From Paenarthrobacter aurescens (lineage in GTDB: Bacteria > Actinomycetota > Actinomycetes > Actinomycetales > Micrococcaceae), in the NCBI RefSeq assembly GCF_041549525.1, contig NZ_CP157456.1:3596001-3660000 (forward strand): 64,000 nucleotides of DNA, in the 5' to 3' direction. Shown piece after piece: positions 45,648 through 54,093 of the stretch. How positions within the stretch are numbered: position 1 is the stretch's first letter; every line of letters begins with the position of its first letter. Under the pieces are notes generated by a model. The model was not told the DNA's origin. It searched no databases and saw only the letters and a program-made list of their open reading frames with translations. Made by a program: the position numbers and the translations under genes.

Positions 45648-46031
45648 ATGAGTGAGAATACTTCCAACAGCCGGAAGGCCGGCAACGGAATCTTCTGGAT
45701 CATCCTCCTGGCTTCGGCACTGCTCGAAGCCGTCTGGGCTACGGCCTTGGGCCTGTCCAACGGATTTACCCAGCTCCTGCCCACCGTGGTTTTCGCAATT
45801 ACCGCCGTGCTGAGCATGCTCGGACTGGGTATCGCGGTGAAACGAATCCCCCTCGGCACTGCCTACGCGGTGTGGGTGGGCATCGGCGCTGCACTGACCG
45901 TTGGCTGGGCCATGGTCACGGGAGTGGAATCCGCCAGTCCGCTGAAGCTGCTCTTCATCGCGGGAATCGTGGGATGTGCTGCCGGTTTGAAGGCCCTGCC
46001 CGCTGGGAAGCCTGTAGCCAAGGCCGAGTAG
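45648..46031 (+). CDS. SMR-family guanidinium exporter, subunit 2
   Basis: A 127-residue SMR protein with four helices; E27 in ASALLEAVWATALGLS matches E13 of the first subunit and GTAYAVWVGIGAAL is conserved. It has an extra hydrophilic N-terminus (about 13 residues) and Lys-rich C-terminus, hinting at fixed opposite topology to subunit 1. Start ATG 45648 lies 2 bases after the previous stop. Confidence 0.88.
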   Translation: MSENTSNSRKAGNGIFWIILLASALLEAVWATALGLSNGFTQLLPTVVFAITAVLSMLGLGIAVKRIPLGTAYAVWVGIGAALTVGWAMVTGVESASPLKLLFIAGIVGCAAGLKALPAGKPVAKAE

Positions 46032-46096
46032 CAGGCATTCCCCCGCGGCCCTTCCCGCGTATGCCCCTGTGGCTGCGCGCCCGCTGGGGCATGCCC

Positions 46097-46165
46097 TCCA
46101 TTTCGATGGTTCCCTGCGAGACATGCCGTGCGCCCGGCACTTCTGGCAGGGAACCCTCGAAATGG
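46097..46165. repeat. imperfect long hairpin downstream of the SMR pair
   Basis: TCCATTTCGA-t-GGTTCCCTGC pairs with GCAGGGAACC-c-TCGAAATGGA (20 pairs, one mismatch), round a GC-rich loop containing a second small stem. No T run. Probably the transcript end of the riboswitch operon. Confidence 0.6.
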
Positions 46166-46272
46166 ACAGCAAGGCGGGCTAGGCAGGGCCGGGCAAGGAC
46201 AAGCGCAGGAATACCCGTGCAGACCTCCGGGTTCACCCTTCAAGAGCACCCAAACGCGCATTGGAGAAGTTC

Positions 46273-47277
46273 ATGACTGCAGTTCAGCTCGGCGACGGCC
46301 TCAACGTCAGCCCCCTCGGTTTTGGCGGAATGGCCCTGACCCCGGTTTATGGGGGAATCGATCCCGAGGAAGGTCTGCAAACCCTCAGGCATGCCGTGGA
46401 TGCAGGCATCACGTTCATCGACACTGCGGATGTGTACGGCGCAGGCAGCAACGAGGAACTCGTGGGCAGGCTCCTCAAGGAACGCCGCGACGACATCCAG
46501 GTGGCCACAAAGTTTGGAATTGAGGGCAACCCCGCGGACGGGTACACGGGAGTCCGCGGGGATGCGCCCTACATCAGGCAGGCGGTGGAAGCGAGCCTCC
46601 GCCGCCTGGACACTGATGTGATTGACCTCTACTACATGCACCGCCGTGACCTCCGCGTTCCGATAGTGGAAACCGTGGAGGCAATGGCAGAGCTGGTCCG
46701 AGAGGGCAAGGTCCGGCACCTCGGTTTGTCTGAAGTGACAGCCGAGGAGCTCAGGCAGGCCAACGCCGTCCATCCCATTGCCGCGATCCAGAGTGAATGG
46801 TCAATCTGGAGCAGGGATGTTGAGCTCAACGTTGTTCCTGCAGCCAAGGAACTTGGCGTAGGGTTTGTGCCTTATTCGCCGCTGGGCCGTGGCTTCCTTA
46901 CGGGAACGGTCAGCGCGAACGATCTCGGCGAAAATGACTTCCGCCATAAGATCCCCCGGTTTGGTGACGAGGCACTTGATGCGAACCAGGCCGTGGTGGC
47001 CGCAATTCGCGAGGTAGCCAGTGAGCTGGATGCAACTCCGGCCCAGGTAGCCCTGGCTTGGCTGTTTACCCAAGGTCAGCGCCTCGGGATTTCTGTGGTC
47101 CCTATCCCCGGCACGCGCAAACCGCACCGGATCGACGAGAACCTGGGGGCACTGTCCCTGCAACTGGGGACAGCACAACTTGAGATGCTTGACCAAGCCG
47201 CTGCCGCCGTCGTGGGTTCACGATCCTCCGACCCCAACTGGGTCTCCGAGGGCCGTGAAGCCGGCAACGTAGGCTGA
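46273..47277 (+). CDS. aldo/keto reductase
   Basis: A 334-residue NADPH-dependent TIM-barrel oxidoreductase. The catalytic tetrad is visible: D55 and Y60 region in FIDTADVYGAGSNEELVG, K in ATKFGIEGN and H in YYMHRRD; GLSEVTAEELRQA and PIPGTRKPHRIDEN (cofactor loop) follow. ATG 46273 has GGAG 6 bases upstream. Substrate unknown. It is followed 4 bases later by an MBL hydrolase gene, so the two are cotranscribed. Confidence 0.9.
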   Translation: MTAVQLGDGLNVSPLGFGGMALTPVYGGIDPEEGLQTLRHAVDAGITFIDTADVYGAGSNEELVGRLLKERRDDIQVATKFGIEGNPADGYTGVRGDAPYIRQAVEASLRRLDTDVIDLYYMHRRDLRVPIVETVEAMAELVREGKVRHLGLSEVTAEELRQANAVHPIAAIQSEWSIWSRDVELNVVPAAKELGVGFVPYSPLGRGFLTGTVSANDLGENDFRHKIPRFGDEALDANQAVVAAIREVASELDATPAQVALAWLFTQGQRLGISVVPIPGTRKPHRIDENLGALSLQLGTAQLEMLDQAAAAVVGSRSSDPNWVSEGREAGNVG

Positions 47278-47281
47278 ACGA

Positions 47282-47932
47282 ATGGACTCGCTCATTCATT
47301 CACTCCGTGACATCACCATCCGCAGTATCTCGGTCAGCGAGATGAACAACAACGTGTACCTGTTGACTTCGAAGTCAACAGGCGCACAGTTGTTGATCGA
47401 CGCCGCCGACGACCTCCCGGCCATTCAGCAACTTCTGGACGACGCCGCCGCAGATACTGCCGCAGCGCCGAAACTGGCAAGGATCGCCACCACCCACCAG
47501 CACTGGGACCACGTCCGTGCTCTGGCTGAACTGGTGGAAGTCACCGGAGCGAGCACCTCAGCGGGAGCGGACGACGCCGATGCGTTGCCCGTTCCAGTGG
47601 ATGTCCGGCTTGGTCACGGCGACGTAGAGCGTCTCGATGGCTTCGAGGTTACGGCGGTCCACCTGCGCGGACACACCCCTGGCTCGATCGCATTTGTGTA
47701 CCAGGATCCTGACGGGCCAGCCCACATTTTCAGTGGAGACTCGTTGTTTCCGGGTGGCGTCGGCAACACACAGAACGATCCTTCACGTTTCACTTCTCTG
47801 TTGAACGACGTGCAGGAGCGGCTGTTCGACGCTTATCCGGATGAAACCCTGGTGCACCCGGGCCATGGACTGCCCACAACCCTCGGCGCCGAGCGGCCAC
47901 ACCTTGAAGAGTGGCGCGCCCGAGGCTGGTGA
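47282..47932 (+). CDS. metallo-beta-lactamase-fold hydrolase
   Basis: A 216-residue hydrolase of glyoxalase II type. Metal motif THQHWDH (residues ~64-70), the later HLRGHTPGS, FSGDSLFPGG and HPGHG histidines complete a binuclear Zn site. Could act on thioesters or lactones; substrate not assignable. Cotranscribed with the aldo/keto reductase, and followed by two interspersed palindromes. Confidence 0.88.
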   Translation: MDSLIHSLRDITIRSISVSEMNNNVYLLTSKSTGAQLLIDAADDLPAIQQLLDDAAADTAAAPKLARIATTHQHWDHVRALAELVEVTGASTSAGADDADALPVPVDVRLGHGDVERLDGFEVTAVHLRGHTPGSIAFVYQDPDGPAHIFSGDSLFPGGVGNTQNDPSRFTSLLNDVQERLFDAYPDETLVHPGHGLPTTLGAERPHLEEWRARGW

Positions 47933-47933
47933 C

Positions 47934-48067
47934 TTGCGGGGCCTGCTCTGCGTCCTAAACCCAAGGAATAGCGCGCAGAGCGGGCCTCACAACGGTGCGG
48001 CCTGGAGTTGCGGGGCCTGCTCTGCGTCCCAAACCCAAGGAATAGCGCGCAGAACGGGCCTCACAAC
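47934..48067. repeat. GC-rich interspersed palindromes, copies B1 and B2
   Basis: Two direct copies (47934-47993 and 48007-48067, 73 bases apart) of the TTGCGGGGCCTGCTCTGCG...CGCAGARCGGGCCTCACAAC palindrome, nearly identical to each other. They lie between the convergent MBL and DEAD-box genes and may serve as a bidirectional terminator. Confidence 0.85.
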
Positions 48068-48073
48068 GCGAGG

Positions 48074-49804
48074 TTAGCGGCCGCGACGCTCGTTCGAAGC
48101 CGGAGCCGATGCACGACGCGGGCCGCTGCGTGCCGGACGACCTGCGCCCGAGCCACCGCGACCGGAGTTGCCGGAAGCACCTGAACCGTAGGATCCGCCG
48201 GACGTTGCACCCGTTGCGGAAGACCAAACAGCCTTGTTTCCGCCGGTACGGGTGCTCGTGGTTGATGCCGTGCGAGGAGCCGAAGCTGAGCGCTGGCCGG
48301 TAGCCGGACGTCCGCTGCGGCCGTTCTGGCCCTGCGAGCCGGGAACGTCATTGCGGTGAGTAGCGCCGGACTTGCCGCGACCGCGGGGGCTGCGGGCGAC
48401 GTCGTCGTTCATTGCTGCACGGCGATCGGCACGGTTGGTGTCCGTACGAACCGGCTCAGCCCCAACCTTGCCGCGACCGTTGCGACCACCACGGCCACCA
48501 GCGGTGGGAGCAGCCTGCGTGGAACGGCGTGCGCGCTTGCGCTGGGCGTTGGCGCCGGTGGACGTGCCGCCACCCTGCTGGGTTTTCGCGGCGAGGAGGG
48601 CCGCACGGGTGCGGGGATCCACCTTGTCAGCGATGTCGCCCACCAGTTTGGAGACCAGAGGTGAGTTGGCCGTCACGCGCTCGAAGCTAACGTCAACGCC
48701 GGCAGCCTTCATGAGCTTCTTGACGTCGGTCTGCTGCTCGGGGAGCGTCAGCGTTACCACGGTGCCATCGGAACCGGCGCGGGCTGTACGGCCTGAGCGG
48801 TGCAGGTATGCCTTGTGCTCTGTGGGCGGGTCCACGTGGATGACGAGTTCGACGTCGTCAACGTGCACGCCGCGGGCCGCGACGTCGGTGGCCACCAGGA
48901 CGCGGACGTCGCCGTTGGAGAACTCGGCAAGGTTGCGGTCGCGGGCGTTCTGCGACAGGTTGCCGTGAAGATCGACGGCGGGGATGCCGGCGTCCGTGAG
49001 GGTCTTGGCAAGCTTGCGGGCGTGGTGCTTGGTCCGCATGAAGAGGACGCGGCGGCCGGCGCCGGAGGCCAGTTCAACAATGAGCTGCTTCTTGACGGTC
49101 TGATCGTTGACCACCAGGACGTGGTGTTCCATGGTGGTGACAGCGGCCTGGGGATCGTCCACGGAGTGCGTCAGCGGGTTGGAAAGGTAACGGTTGACCA
49201 GCTTGTCAACACCGTTGTCCAACGTGGCGGAGAAGAGCAGGCGCTGACCCTGGGTGGGGGTCATGTCCATGAGCTTCTTGACTACCGGGAGGAAGCCGAG
49301 GTCAGCCATGTGGTCTGCCTCGTCCAGCACGGTGACCTCAACGGCTTCGAGGGTCAGGATCCGCTGGCGGATCAGGTCTTCGAGGCGGCCCGGGCAGGCG
49401 ATGACGATGTCGACGCCGGCGCGCAGCGCCTTTTCCTGGCGTGCCTGGGAGATGCCGCCGTAGATGACCGTGGTGTTCAGGCCCATGGCCTTGGCCAGCG
49501 GCTCGATGGTTGCGTTGATCTGGGTTGCCAGTTCACGCGTCGGCGCAAGGACCAGGCCCATGGGGCGGCCGGGCTTGCGGAAGTGCTTTGCTTCGCGCTC
49601 GGCCAAGCGGGCCACGAGCGGGATGGCGAAAGCGATGGTCTTACCGGAACCGGTGCGGCCACGGCCCAGGACGTCGCGGCCTGCGAGCGTATCCGGGAGG
49701 GTCTTGACCTGAATGGGGAATGCCTCTTCGATGCCATCTGCGGCGAGGGATTCAGCAATGGGCTTGGGCGTGCCAAGGGCAGCAAAAGTAGTCATAAACT
49801 TCAT
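48074..49804 (-). CDS. DEAD-box RNA helicase
   Basis: A 576-residue RNA helicase. Q-motif region (EEAFPIQVKTLP), Walker A GRGRTGSGKT, PTRELA, DEADHMADLGF, SATL, and motif VI HRSGRTARAG are all present. The last ~190 residues are Gly/Arg/Ser/Thr-rich, a likely RNA-binding tail. ATG 49804 or 49795 are the possible starts. A 5' leader of about 220 bases seems to precede it. Cold-shock or ribosome assembly roles are likely from the family, not shown here. Confidence 0.9.
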   Translation of the reverse strand: MKFMTTFAALGTPKPIAESLAADGIEEAFPIQVKTLPDTLAGRDVLGRGRTGSGKTIAFAIPLVARLAEREAKHFRKPGRPMGLVLAPTRELATQINATIEPLAKAMGLNTTVIYGGISQARQEKALRAGVDIVIACPGRLEDLIRQRILTLEAVEVTVLDEADHMADLGFLPVVKKLMDMTPTQGQRLLFSATLDNGVDKLVNRYLSNPLTHSVDDPQAAVTTMEHHVLVVNDQTVKKQLIVELASGAGRRVLFMRTKHHARKLAKTLTDAGIPAVDLHGNLSQNARDRNLAEFSNGDVRVLVATDVAARGVHVDDVELVIHVDPPTEHKAYLHRSGRTARAGSDGTVVTLTLPEQQTDVKKLMKAAGVDVSFERVTANSPLVSKLVGDIADKVDPRTRAALLAAKTQQGGGTSTGANAQRKRARRSTQAAPTAGGRGGRNGRGKVGAEPVRTDTNRADRRAAMNDDVARSPRGRGKSGATHRNDVPGSQGQNGRSGRPATGQRSASAPRTASTTSTRTGGNKAVWSSATGATSGGSYGSGASGNSGRGGSGAGRPARSGPRRASAPASNERRGR

Positions 49805-50081
49805 GTCTTTCGGGCGGTGTCCACGTGCGGACATCGGCCCCCGACGCCGGTTGGGCCAGGGGTTCGCCGAGGAAAAGTCAGGTGGTCTACCGATTCGCTT
49901 CAACAGCGGTGGCCGGGACCAAATAGAACGCGTTCATCGACGCAGGATGTGCCTCTCACATGAAAAATGCCCCGTCGCGCAGCCTGTCAGGCCACCTGCT
50001 TCAGGGCGTCACCGCACATCAAGTGTTCCTAGCTTAGCAGTGTTTCTGTTGCGGGCCTGCATCGGGGCTGCTCAGACCCTC
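49805..50081 (-). promoter_or_regulatory. long 5' leader of the DEAD-box gene
   Basis: About 280 bases without an open frame. On the reverse strand a TAAGCT -10-like box stands near 50037, giving a leader of some 220 bases with several GC-rich hairpins. Long leaders are common upstream of cold-inducible DEAD helicases. The promoter is a guess. Confidence 0.35.
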
Positions 50082-50216
50082 GTTGCGGGGCCCGCTTTGC
50101 GCGGCTCACGCCTCTTGAAACACGCAGAGCAGGCCCCACAACTCACCCCCCTCGCGTTGCGGGGCCCGCTTGGCGTGGCTCACGCCTCGCGAAACACGCA
50201 GAACAGGCCCCACAAC
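50082..50216. repeat. GC-rich interspersed palindromes, copies C1 and C2
   Basis: Two direct copies (50082-50142, 50156-50216; 74 bases apart) with the GTTGCGGGGCCCGCTT start and CAGGCCCCACAAC end; their loops (GGCTCACGCCTC) form a further small hairpin. A half copy, GTTGCGGGCCTGC, is at 50048. They follow the MFS stop codon by 4 bases. Confidence 0.85.
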
Positions 50217-50219
50217 GGG

Positions 50220-51638
50220 TCAGGAGTGGTGGGTGAGTTCGGGTTGCGCATCCGGGGCGCCCATTCCCGCGCCCGGAGAAGCTGCGCGCGCGGCCACTCG
50301 GGGCGCAATGACAACCCCGACGACGGCGATGATCGCGGTCAGCGCGAAGACCGCAGCGAAGGGGCTGGCAGTGAAGGCTGCAAAAACGAGTCCCGTAGCG
50401 GCCAGAGACAACGCCCCGCCGAGGGAGTCGGAGATGGACATGGCCGCGCTGTTGAAGCCTTGGTTTTCCTCGGTGGACAGCGCCAGCGTCATCACGGAGA
50501 GCCGCGGGTACATCAGCCCCATGCCACCACCAGCGAGGATCCACCCGGCAATGGCCACGGCCGCGGGCAGACTCAACGCCGCTGTCACCAGGGTGGAGAT
50601 CACCGCTATCAGGACCATAATGGCGCCGATTTTCACAGCGAGATCGTCCGCCAGCCGGGCACCGAGCCGCCCCTGAATGGCCGACGCCCCGGCCCAGGCC
50701 AGCGCGGCACCAGTCAGTGTCAGCCCGGCGAAGGTGGGCGTGAACGCGTAGCGCTCGGTCAGCAGGTACGGAAGGTACACCTCGGCCCCGAAGAACGCCG
50801 CCGACGCCAATCCCCGCACCAGGATCACGCTGGGCAGCCCGCGCCGGGCGGTGAGGGTTCCCCGCGGAACCAGCGGCTTCACCGCGATCAGGGCAATGAC
50901 AAGCGCGACGACGGCGATCACCCCGCCGAAACCCGGCACCTCTGCGGACAGGTTCAGTCCGAGGACAGCGACGGCGGCGAGCGCTGCCCATCCCATGCGT
51001 CCGAAGGCCCACGGAACAGGCTCAGCTGGGACGGGCTCGGCAGCGGGCTCGGAGTCCATGCCGCGTACGGCCGGGACCACCATCAGCAGTGCCGGAACAA
51101 CCAGTCCCACAACGCCGAGGAACACCCAGTGCCAGCTGCTGAGCTGGGCTACTACACCTGCGGCGAACGGTCCAACGAGGGATGGAACCACCCAGGAGGC
51201 TGCGAATGCGGCGAAGATTTTGGGGTGCAACGCCGGCGGGTAGACGCGGGCCACCAGCACGTAGAGGGCAACGGTCATGGCACCTCCGCCGAGTCCTTGG
51301 ACCAGCCGTCCCAGCACCAGCATTTCCATGGTTCCGGCCGTACCGGCGATGAGCAGGCCAAGAACGAACAACGCAACCGAGGAGTACAGGGGTGCCGCAG
51401 GACCGCGACGATCTGACCAGTTACCCGCAGCCACCATGCCCATGACTCCCGTAGCCAGCGGGCCGGCGAAGGCCAGTGCGTAGAGGCTGGCTCCGTCGAG
51501 GTCGCGGCTGACGAGCGGCATGATGGTGGTCACCGCGAGGGACTCGAACGCGCTCAGGAAAACGAGTGCGCACGCTCCCACGGTGGCCAGCAGGTATGGG
51601 CGGCGCAGTATCCCTGCCGTTGAGGTGTCAGAGGTCAT
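50220..51638 (-). CDS. MFS drug exporter under SoxR control
   Basis: A 472-residue major facilitator with about 14 helices (DHA2-like): FESLAVTTIMPLVSRDL in helix 1, GNWSDRRGPAAPL in loop 2-3, LVQGLGGGAMTVALY in helix 5. The protein should export a redox-active or toxic compound. Start ATG 51638 lies 7 bases below a -10 TAGGCT, so it is leaderless. The promoter has the SoxR layout. Confidence 0.85.
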   Translation of the reverse strand: MTSDTSTAGILRRPYLLATVGACALVFLSAFESLAVTTIMPLVSRDLDGASLYALAFAGPLATGVMGMVAAGNWSDRRGPAAPLYSSVALFVLGLLIAGTAGTMEMLVLGRLVQGLGGGAMTVALYVLVARVYPPALHPKIFAAFAASWVVPSLVGPFAAGVVAQLSSWHWVFLGVVGLVVPALLMVVPAVRGMDSEPAAEPVPAEPVPWAFGRMGWAALAAVAVLGLNLSAEVPGFGGVIAVVALVIALIAVKPLVPRGTLTARRGLPSVILVRGLASAAFFGAEVYLPYLLTERYAFTPTFAGLTLTGAALAWAGASAIQGRLGARLADDLAVKIGAIMVLIAVISTLVTAALSLPAAVAIAGWILAGGGMGLMYPRLSVMTLALSTEENQGFNSAAMSISDSLGGALSLAATGLVFAAFTASPFAAVFALTAIIAVVGVVIAPRVAARAASPGAGMGAPDAQPELTHHS

Positions 51639-51645
51639 GGACGCC

Positions 51646-51676
51646 AGCCTAGAACCTCAACTAATGTTGAGGTCAA
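51646..51676 (-). promoter_or_regulatory. SoxR-type promoter of the MFS exporter gene
   Basis: TTGACC (-35, 51671-51676) and TAGGCT (-10, 51646-51651) are separated by 19 bases, the overlong spacer of MerR-family promoters. The spacer and the edge of the -35 hold the perfect 18-bp palindrome CCTCAACTAATGTTGAGG (51655-51672). It lies between exporter and soxR. Confidence 0.85.
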
Positions 51677-51705
51677 TCCGCACACAGACCACCGAAAGCA
51701 GCACC

Positions 51706-52161
51706 ATGCCGCCAGTCGAAACGCACCGGCCCCTCACCATTGGCGAGCTGTCTGAACGGAGTGGAGTATCGGCGTCGGCCCTTCATTTTTACGAACGCAA
51801 CGGGCTGATCGAAGCGGAGCGCACAGCCGGCAACCAGCGCCGGTACAGGCGGGACACGCTACGGCGGGTGGCCTTCATCAAGACCTCCCAGCGGGTGGGT
51901 TTGCCGCTGAAGGACATCCGCGAGGCATTGGATTCCCTGCCCGATGGCCGCACCCCCACCAAGCGTGACTGGGCCACGTTGTCGTTGCGGTGGCGCAAGG
52001 AGCTGGATGAACGCATCGCCGCGCTGCAGCATCTGCGGAACGACCTCGATGGGTGCATCGGCTGCGGCTGCTTGAGCCTGAAATCCTGCACGCTGCAGAA
52101 CCCATCGGACGAGCTCGGCGCGTCCGGCGCCGGCGCGCAACGGTGGACTTTGCCGGAATAG
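51706..52161 (+). CDS. soxR: SoxR, redox-sensing MerR-family regulator
   Basis: A 151-residue regulator. The MerR winged helix is residues ~10-80 (TIGELSERSGVSASALHFYERNGLI split). A C-terminal CIGCGCLSLKSC gives the [2Fe-2S] cysteines C117, C120, C122 and C128. Start ATG 51706 is the usual N-terminus; the frame from 51520 overlaps the exporter promoter. Divergent to the MFS gene, which it should activate when oxidised. Confidence 0.95.
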   Translation: MPPVETHRPLTIGELSERSGVSASALHFYERNGLIEAERTAGNQRRYRRDTLRRVAFIKTSQRVGLPLKDIREALDSLPDGRTPTKRDWATLSLRWRKELDERIAALQHLRNDLDGCIGCGCLSLKSCTLQNPSDELGASGAGAQRWTLPE

Positions 52162-52206
52162 CAACAGGCATTGCCTTTGGACGCGGCGCCACGGCACGCT
52201 TGGTTT

Positions 52207-52920
52207 ATGACTGAACACGCGCACGACGCCGCCACTCACCAGCACGGTCAACACACCCATGAAGGGGCTCAGCAGAGCGGATTGAACCTCCACGAGGATG
52301 CGGCCAACGCTGTGGACATGTGGGATGGGATGTACCGTGAACGCACCAAAATTTGGAGTGGCAACCCGAATCCGCAGCTCGTTGCCGAGGTCACTGGCCT
52401 GAAGCCGGGAAAGGCACTGGACCTGGGCTGCGGGGAAGGCGGCGATGCCATCTGGTTAGCCCAGCAGGGCTGGACCGTCACCGCCATGGACGTGTCCGCC
52501 GTCGCGCTTGAGCGGGCAGCTGCCCATGCAGCGGAAACCGGGCAGGCGGAACGGATCACGTGGCAGCAACAGGACCTCACCGAATGGGATCCCGAGCCGG
52601 TCTTCGATCTGGTCTCCGCCCAGTTCCTTCACTCCCCGCTCCTTCCGTGGCGTGATTCGGTGGCTTCGGCCGCTGCGGCCGTGGCACCCGGCGGAACATT
52701 GCTGGTGGTGGGACATCACCCGCATGGCCTCCCCTCGTGGAGCCACCACCACGATTCCGGCATGTTCTTCACTCCTGAACAATTGGCGGGTGCTCTGCGG
52801 CTGGATCGTGAGCCGTGGTTTGTCAACGTCCTCACTGACCGCGCACGGACCGTCACTGGCCCGAACGGCGAGTCCGGCACCACCCTGGACACGGTCCTGA
52901 GGGCGAGGAAGCACGCCTAA
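52207..52920 (+). CDS. class I SAM-dependent methyltransferase
   Basis: A 237-residue methyltransferase. The AdoMet motif is ALDLGCGEGGDAIWLAQQGW (about residues 68-87), with DVS and DLVSAQFLHS following; the His-rich N-terminus (EHAHDAATHQHGQHTH) could bind metal. TehB-like; substrate unknown. It follows soxR by 45 bases and could share its transcript, and runs into the Lrp gene with a four-base tail overlap. Confidence 0.8.
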   Translation: MTEHAHDAATHQHGQHTHEGAQQSGLNLHEDAANAVDMWDGMYRERTKIWSGNPNPQLVAEVTGLKPGKALDLGCGEGGDAIWLAQQGWTVTAMDVSAVALERAAAHAAETGQAERITWQQQDLTEWDPEPVFDLVSAQFLHSPLLPWRDSVASAAAAVAPGGTLLVVGHHPHGLPSWSHHHDSGMFFTPEQLAGALRLDREPWFVNVLTDRARTVTGPNGESGTTLDTVLRARKHA

Positions 52921-53951
52921 ACACCCTGGGGCAACAGCTCCCCGTACGGCGCCACAACTGTCCCTGTGGCGGTGGAGTTCGGATTCAGCATCCATCCCAC
53001 CCGTTTTGCCGTGTTCAGCATGACCACGCTTTCCACCAGTTCGATGCCCGGGATCCGCTGTTGAATGGTGAGCTCCATTTCCATGACGTCGGCCAGCGAG
53101 CGCAGCCACATGATCATGGTGAAGTTGGTCCGGCCTGTGGTGGATGCGGCGAAACGGACATTGCGGATGGCGCGCATTTCCGTGGCTGCGGCTTGGTGCT
53201 CTCCTGCGGGAACGTTGGCGAACCATTGGACGGTGATGGGGAAGCCGGAGAATTGTTGGGCAACTTCGCAGCGGAAGGACAGCATGCGGCTGTTCAGGAC
53301 CCTGCCCAGTTGACGTTGGACGGTGGCGGGGTTTCTGCCCAAGGCCCGGGCGATTTCCGCTGCCGTGGCGCGGCCGTCCCTGGCCAGGAACGGGATGAGC
53401 GCCAAGTGGTTTTCGGGGAGCGGGAGTACCGGGGCGTCGTGGGCTGATTGTGTTGATTCGGCTCCGGCGAACGCCCTGATCGCTTGCTGTTCGGCTTTGC
53501 TGAGGACGTTGAGCCGCCAGGCGTAACCGCTGGTGTGGATCCGCGTGCAGAGGGACGTGTGGTACTTGGTGAGCCCCCTGATTTCCTTGAGTTTGGGCAA
53601 TACTTCGGTGCTGAACTGTCCCAGGTCCCGGGTGATGACGGTCAGCGTGAGGTCACGGTTGCTGGCCGCTTCTTCAACGGTGATGACCTCCGGGAGCTGG
53701 GCCACTGCGGAGGTGACGTCCGGTCTGAGGTGCATTTCGCAATCGATGTCCACCATGGCCAGGCACATGTCTTTGGGGTCGCCCATGAGGTGGGCGGTGG
53801 TCCATGCGGCGCCGGCTCCTTTGAGGCGTTCCCATCGGGAGGCCAGTGTGGTGGCGTGAACGCCCAGGACGTCGCCGGCGTCGGACCAGCTGATCCGGGG
53901 TGAGATCTGCAGGGTGTTGACCAGACGGAGATCTTCCTCGCTGAGTTCCAT
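52917..53951 (-). CDS. Lrp/AsnC regulator with two HTH-ligand modules
   Basis: A 344-residue protein: two units of helix-turn-helix plus RAM-type ligand domain. Unit one (1-150): DLRLVNTLQISPRISWSDAG and VLGVHATTLASRWERLKG. Unit two (~178-330): LALIPFLARDGRATAAEIARALGRNPATVQRQLGRV (split). Most Lrp proteins have one unit of ~150 residues, so this is the tandem type. Divergent to the M20 hydrolase-MFS pair, which it probably controls. Confidence 0.85.
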   Translation of the reverse strand: MELSEEDLRLVNTLQISPRISWSDAGDVLGVHATTLASRWERLKGAGAAWTTAHLMGDPKDMCLAMVDIDCEMHLRPDVTSAVAQLPEVITVEEAASNRDLTLTVITRDLGQFSTEVLPKLKEIRGLTKYHTSLCTRIHTSGYAWRLNVLSKAEQQAIRAFAGAESTQSAHDAPVLPLPENHLALIPFLARDGRATAAEIARALGRNPATVQRQLGRVLNSRMLSFRCEVAQQFSGFPITVQWFANVPAGEHQAAATEMRAIRNVRFAASTTGRTNFTMIMWLRSLADVMEMELTIQQRIPGIELVESVVMLNTAKRVGWMLNPNSTATGTVVAPYGELLPQGV

Positions 53952-53971
53952 AGCTACAGTCTGTCAGATTG

Positions 53972-54008
53972 ATGCATGATTGCTGCTTGCAAATAGACAT
54001 TCATGCAT
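53972..54008. promoter_or_regulatory. inverted repeat between lrp-type and M20 genes
   Basis: ATGCATGA (53972-53979) and TCATGCAT (54001-54008) are perfect complements 29 bases apart, in the only AT-rich divergent gap nearby. Likely operator for the Lrp-type regulator; its ATG side is at 53951. Confidence 0.55.
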
Positions 54009-54093
54009 ATTTCCAGTTGTTTCTGAGCTTGTGAAGCACGTCACCTCAGAATGGCATTAGCAACCAGTCGCCTCGGAAAGACCAGGAGAACTC

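Noticed and set aside
49713..51416. A 567-residue forward frame over the DEAD-box promoter and MFS gene.
   Set aside because: Runs through two palindromic repeats and antisense to a clear transporter; rich in Gly, Arg and His.
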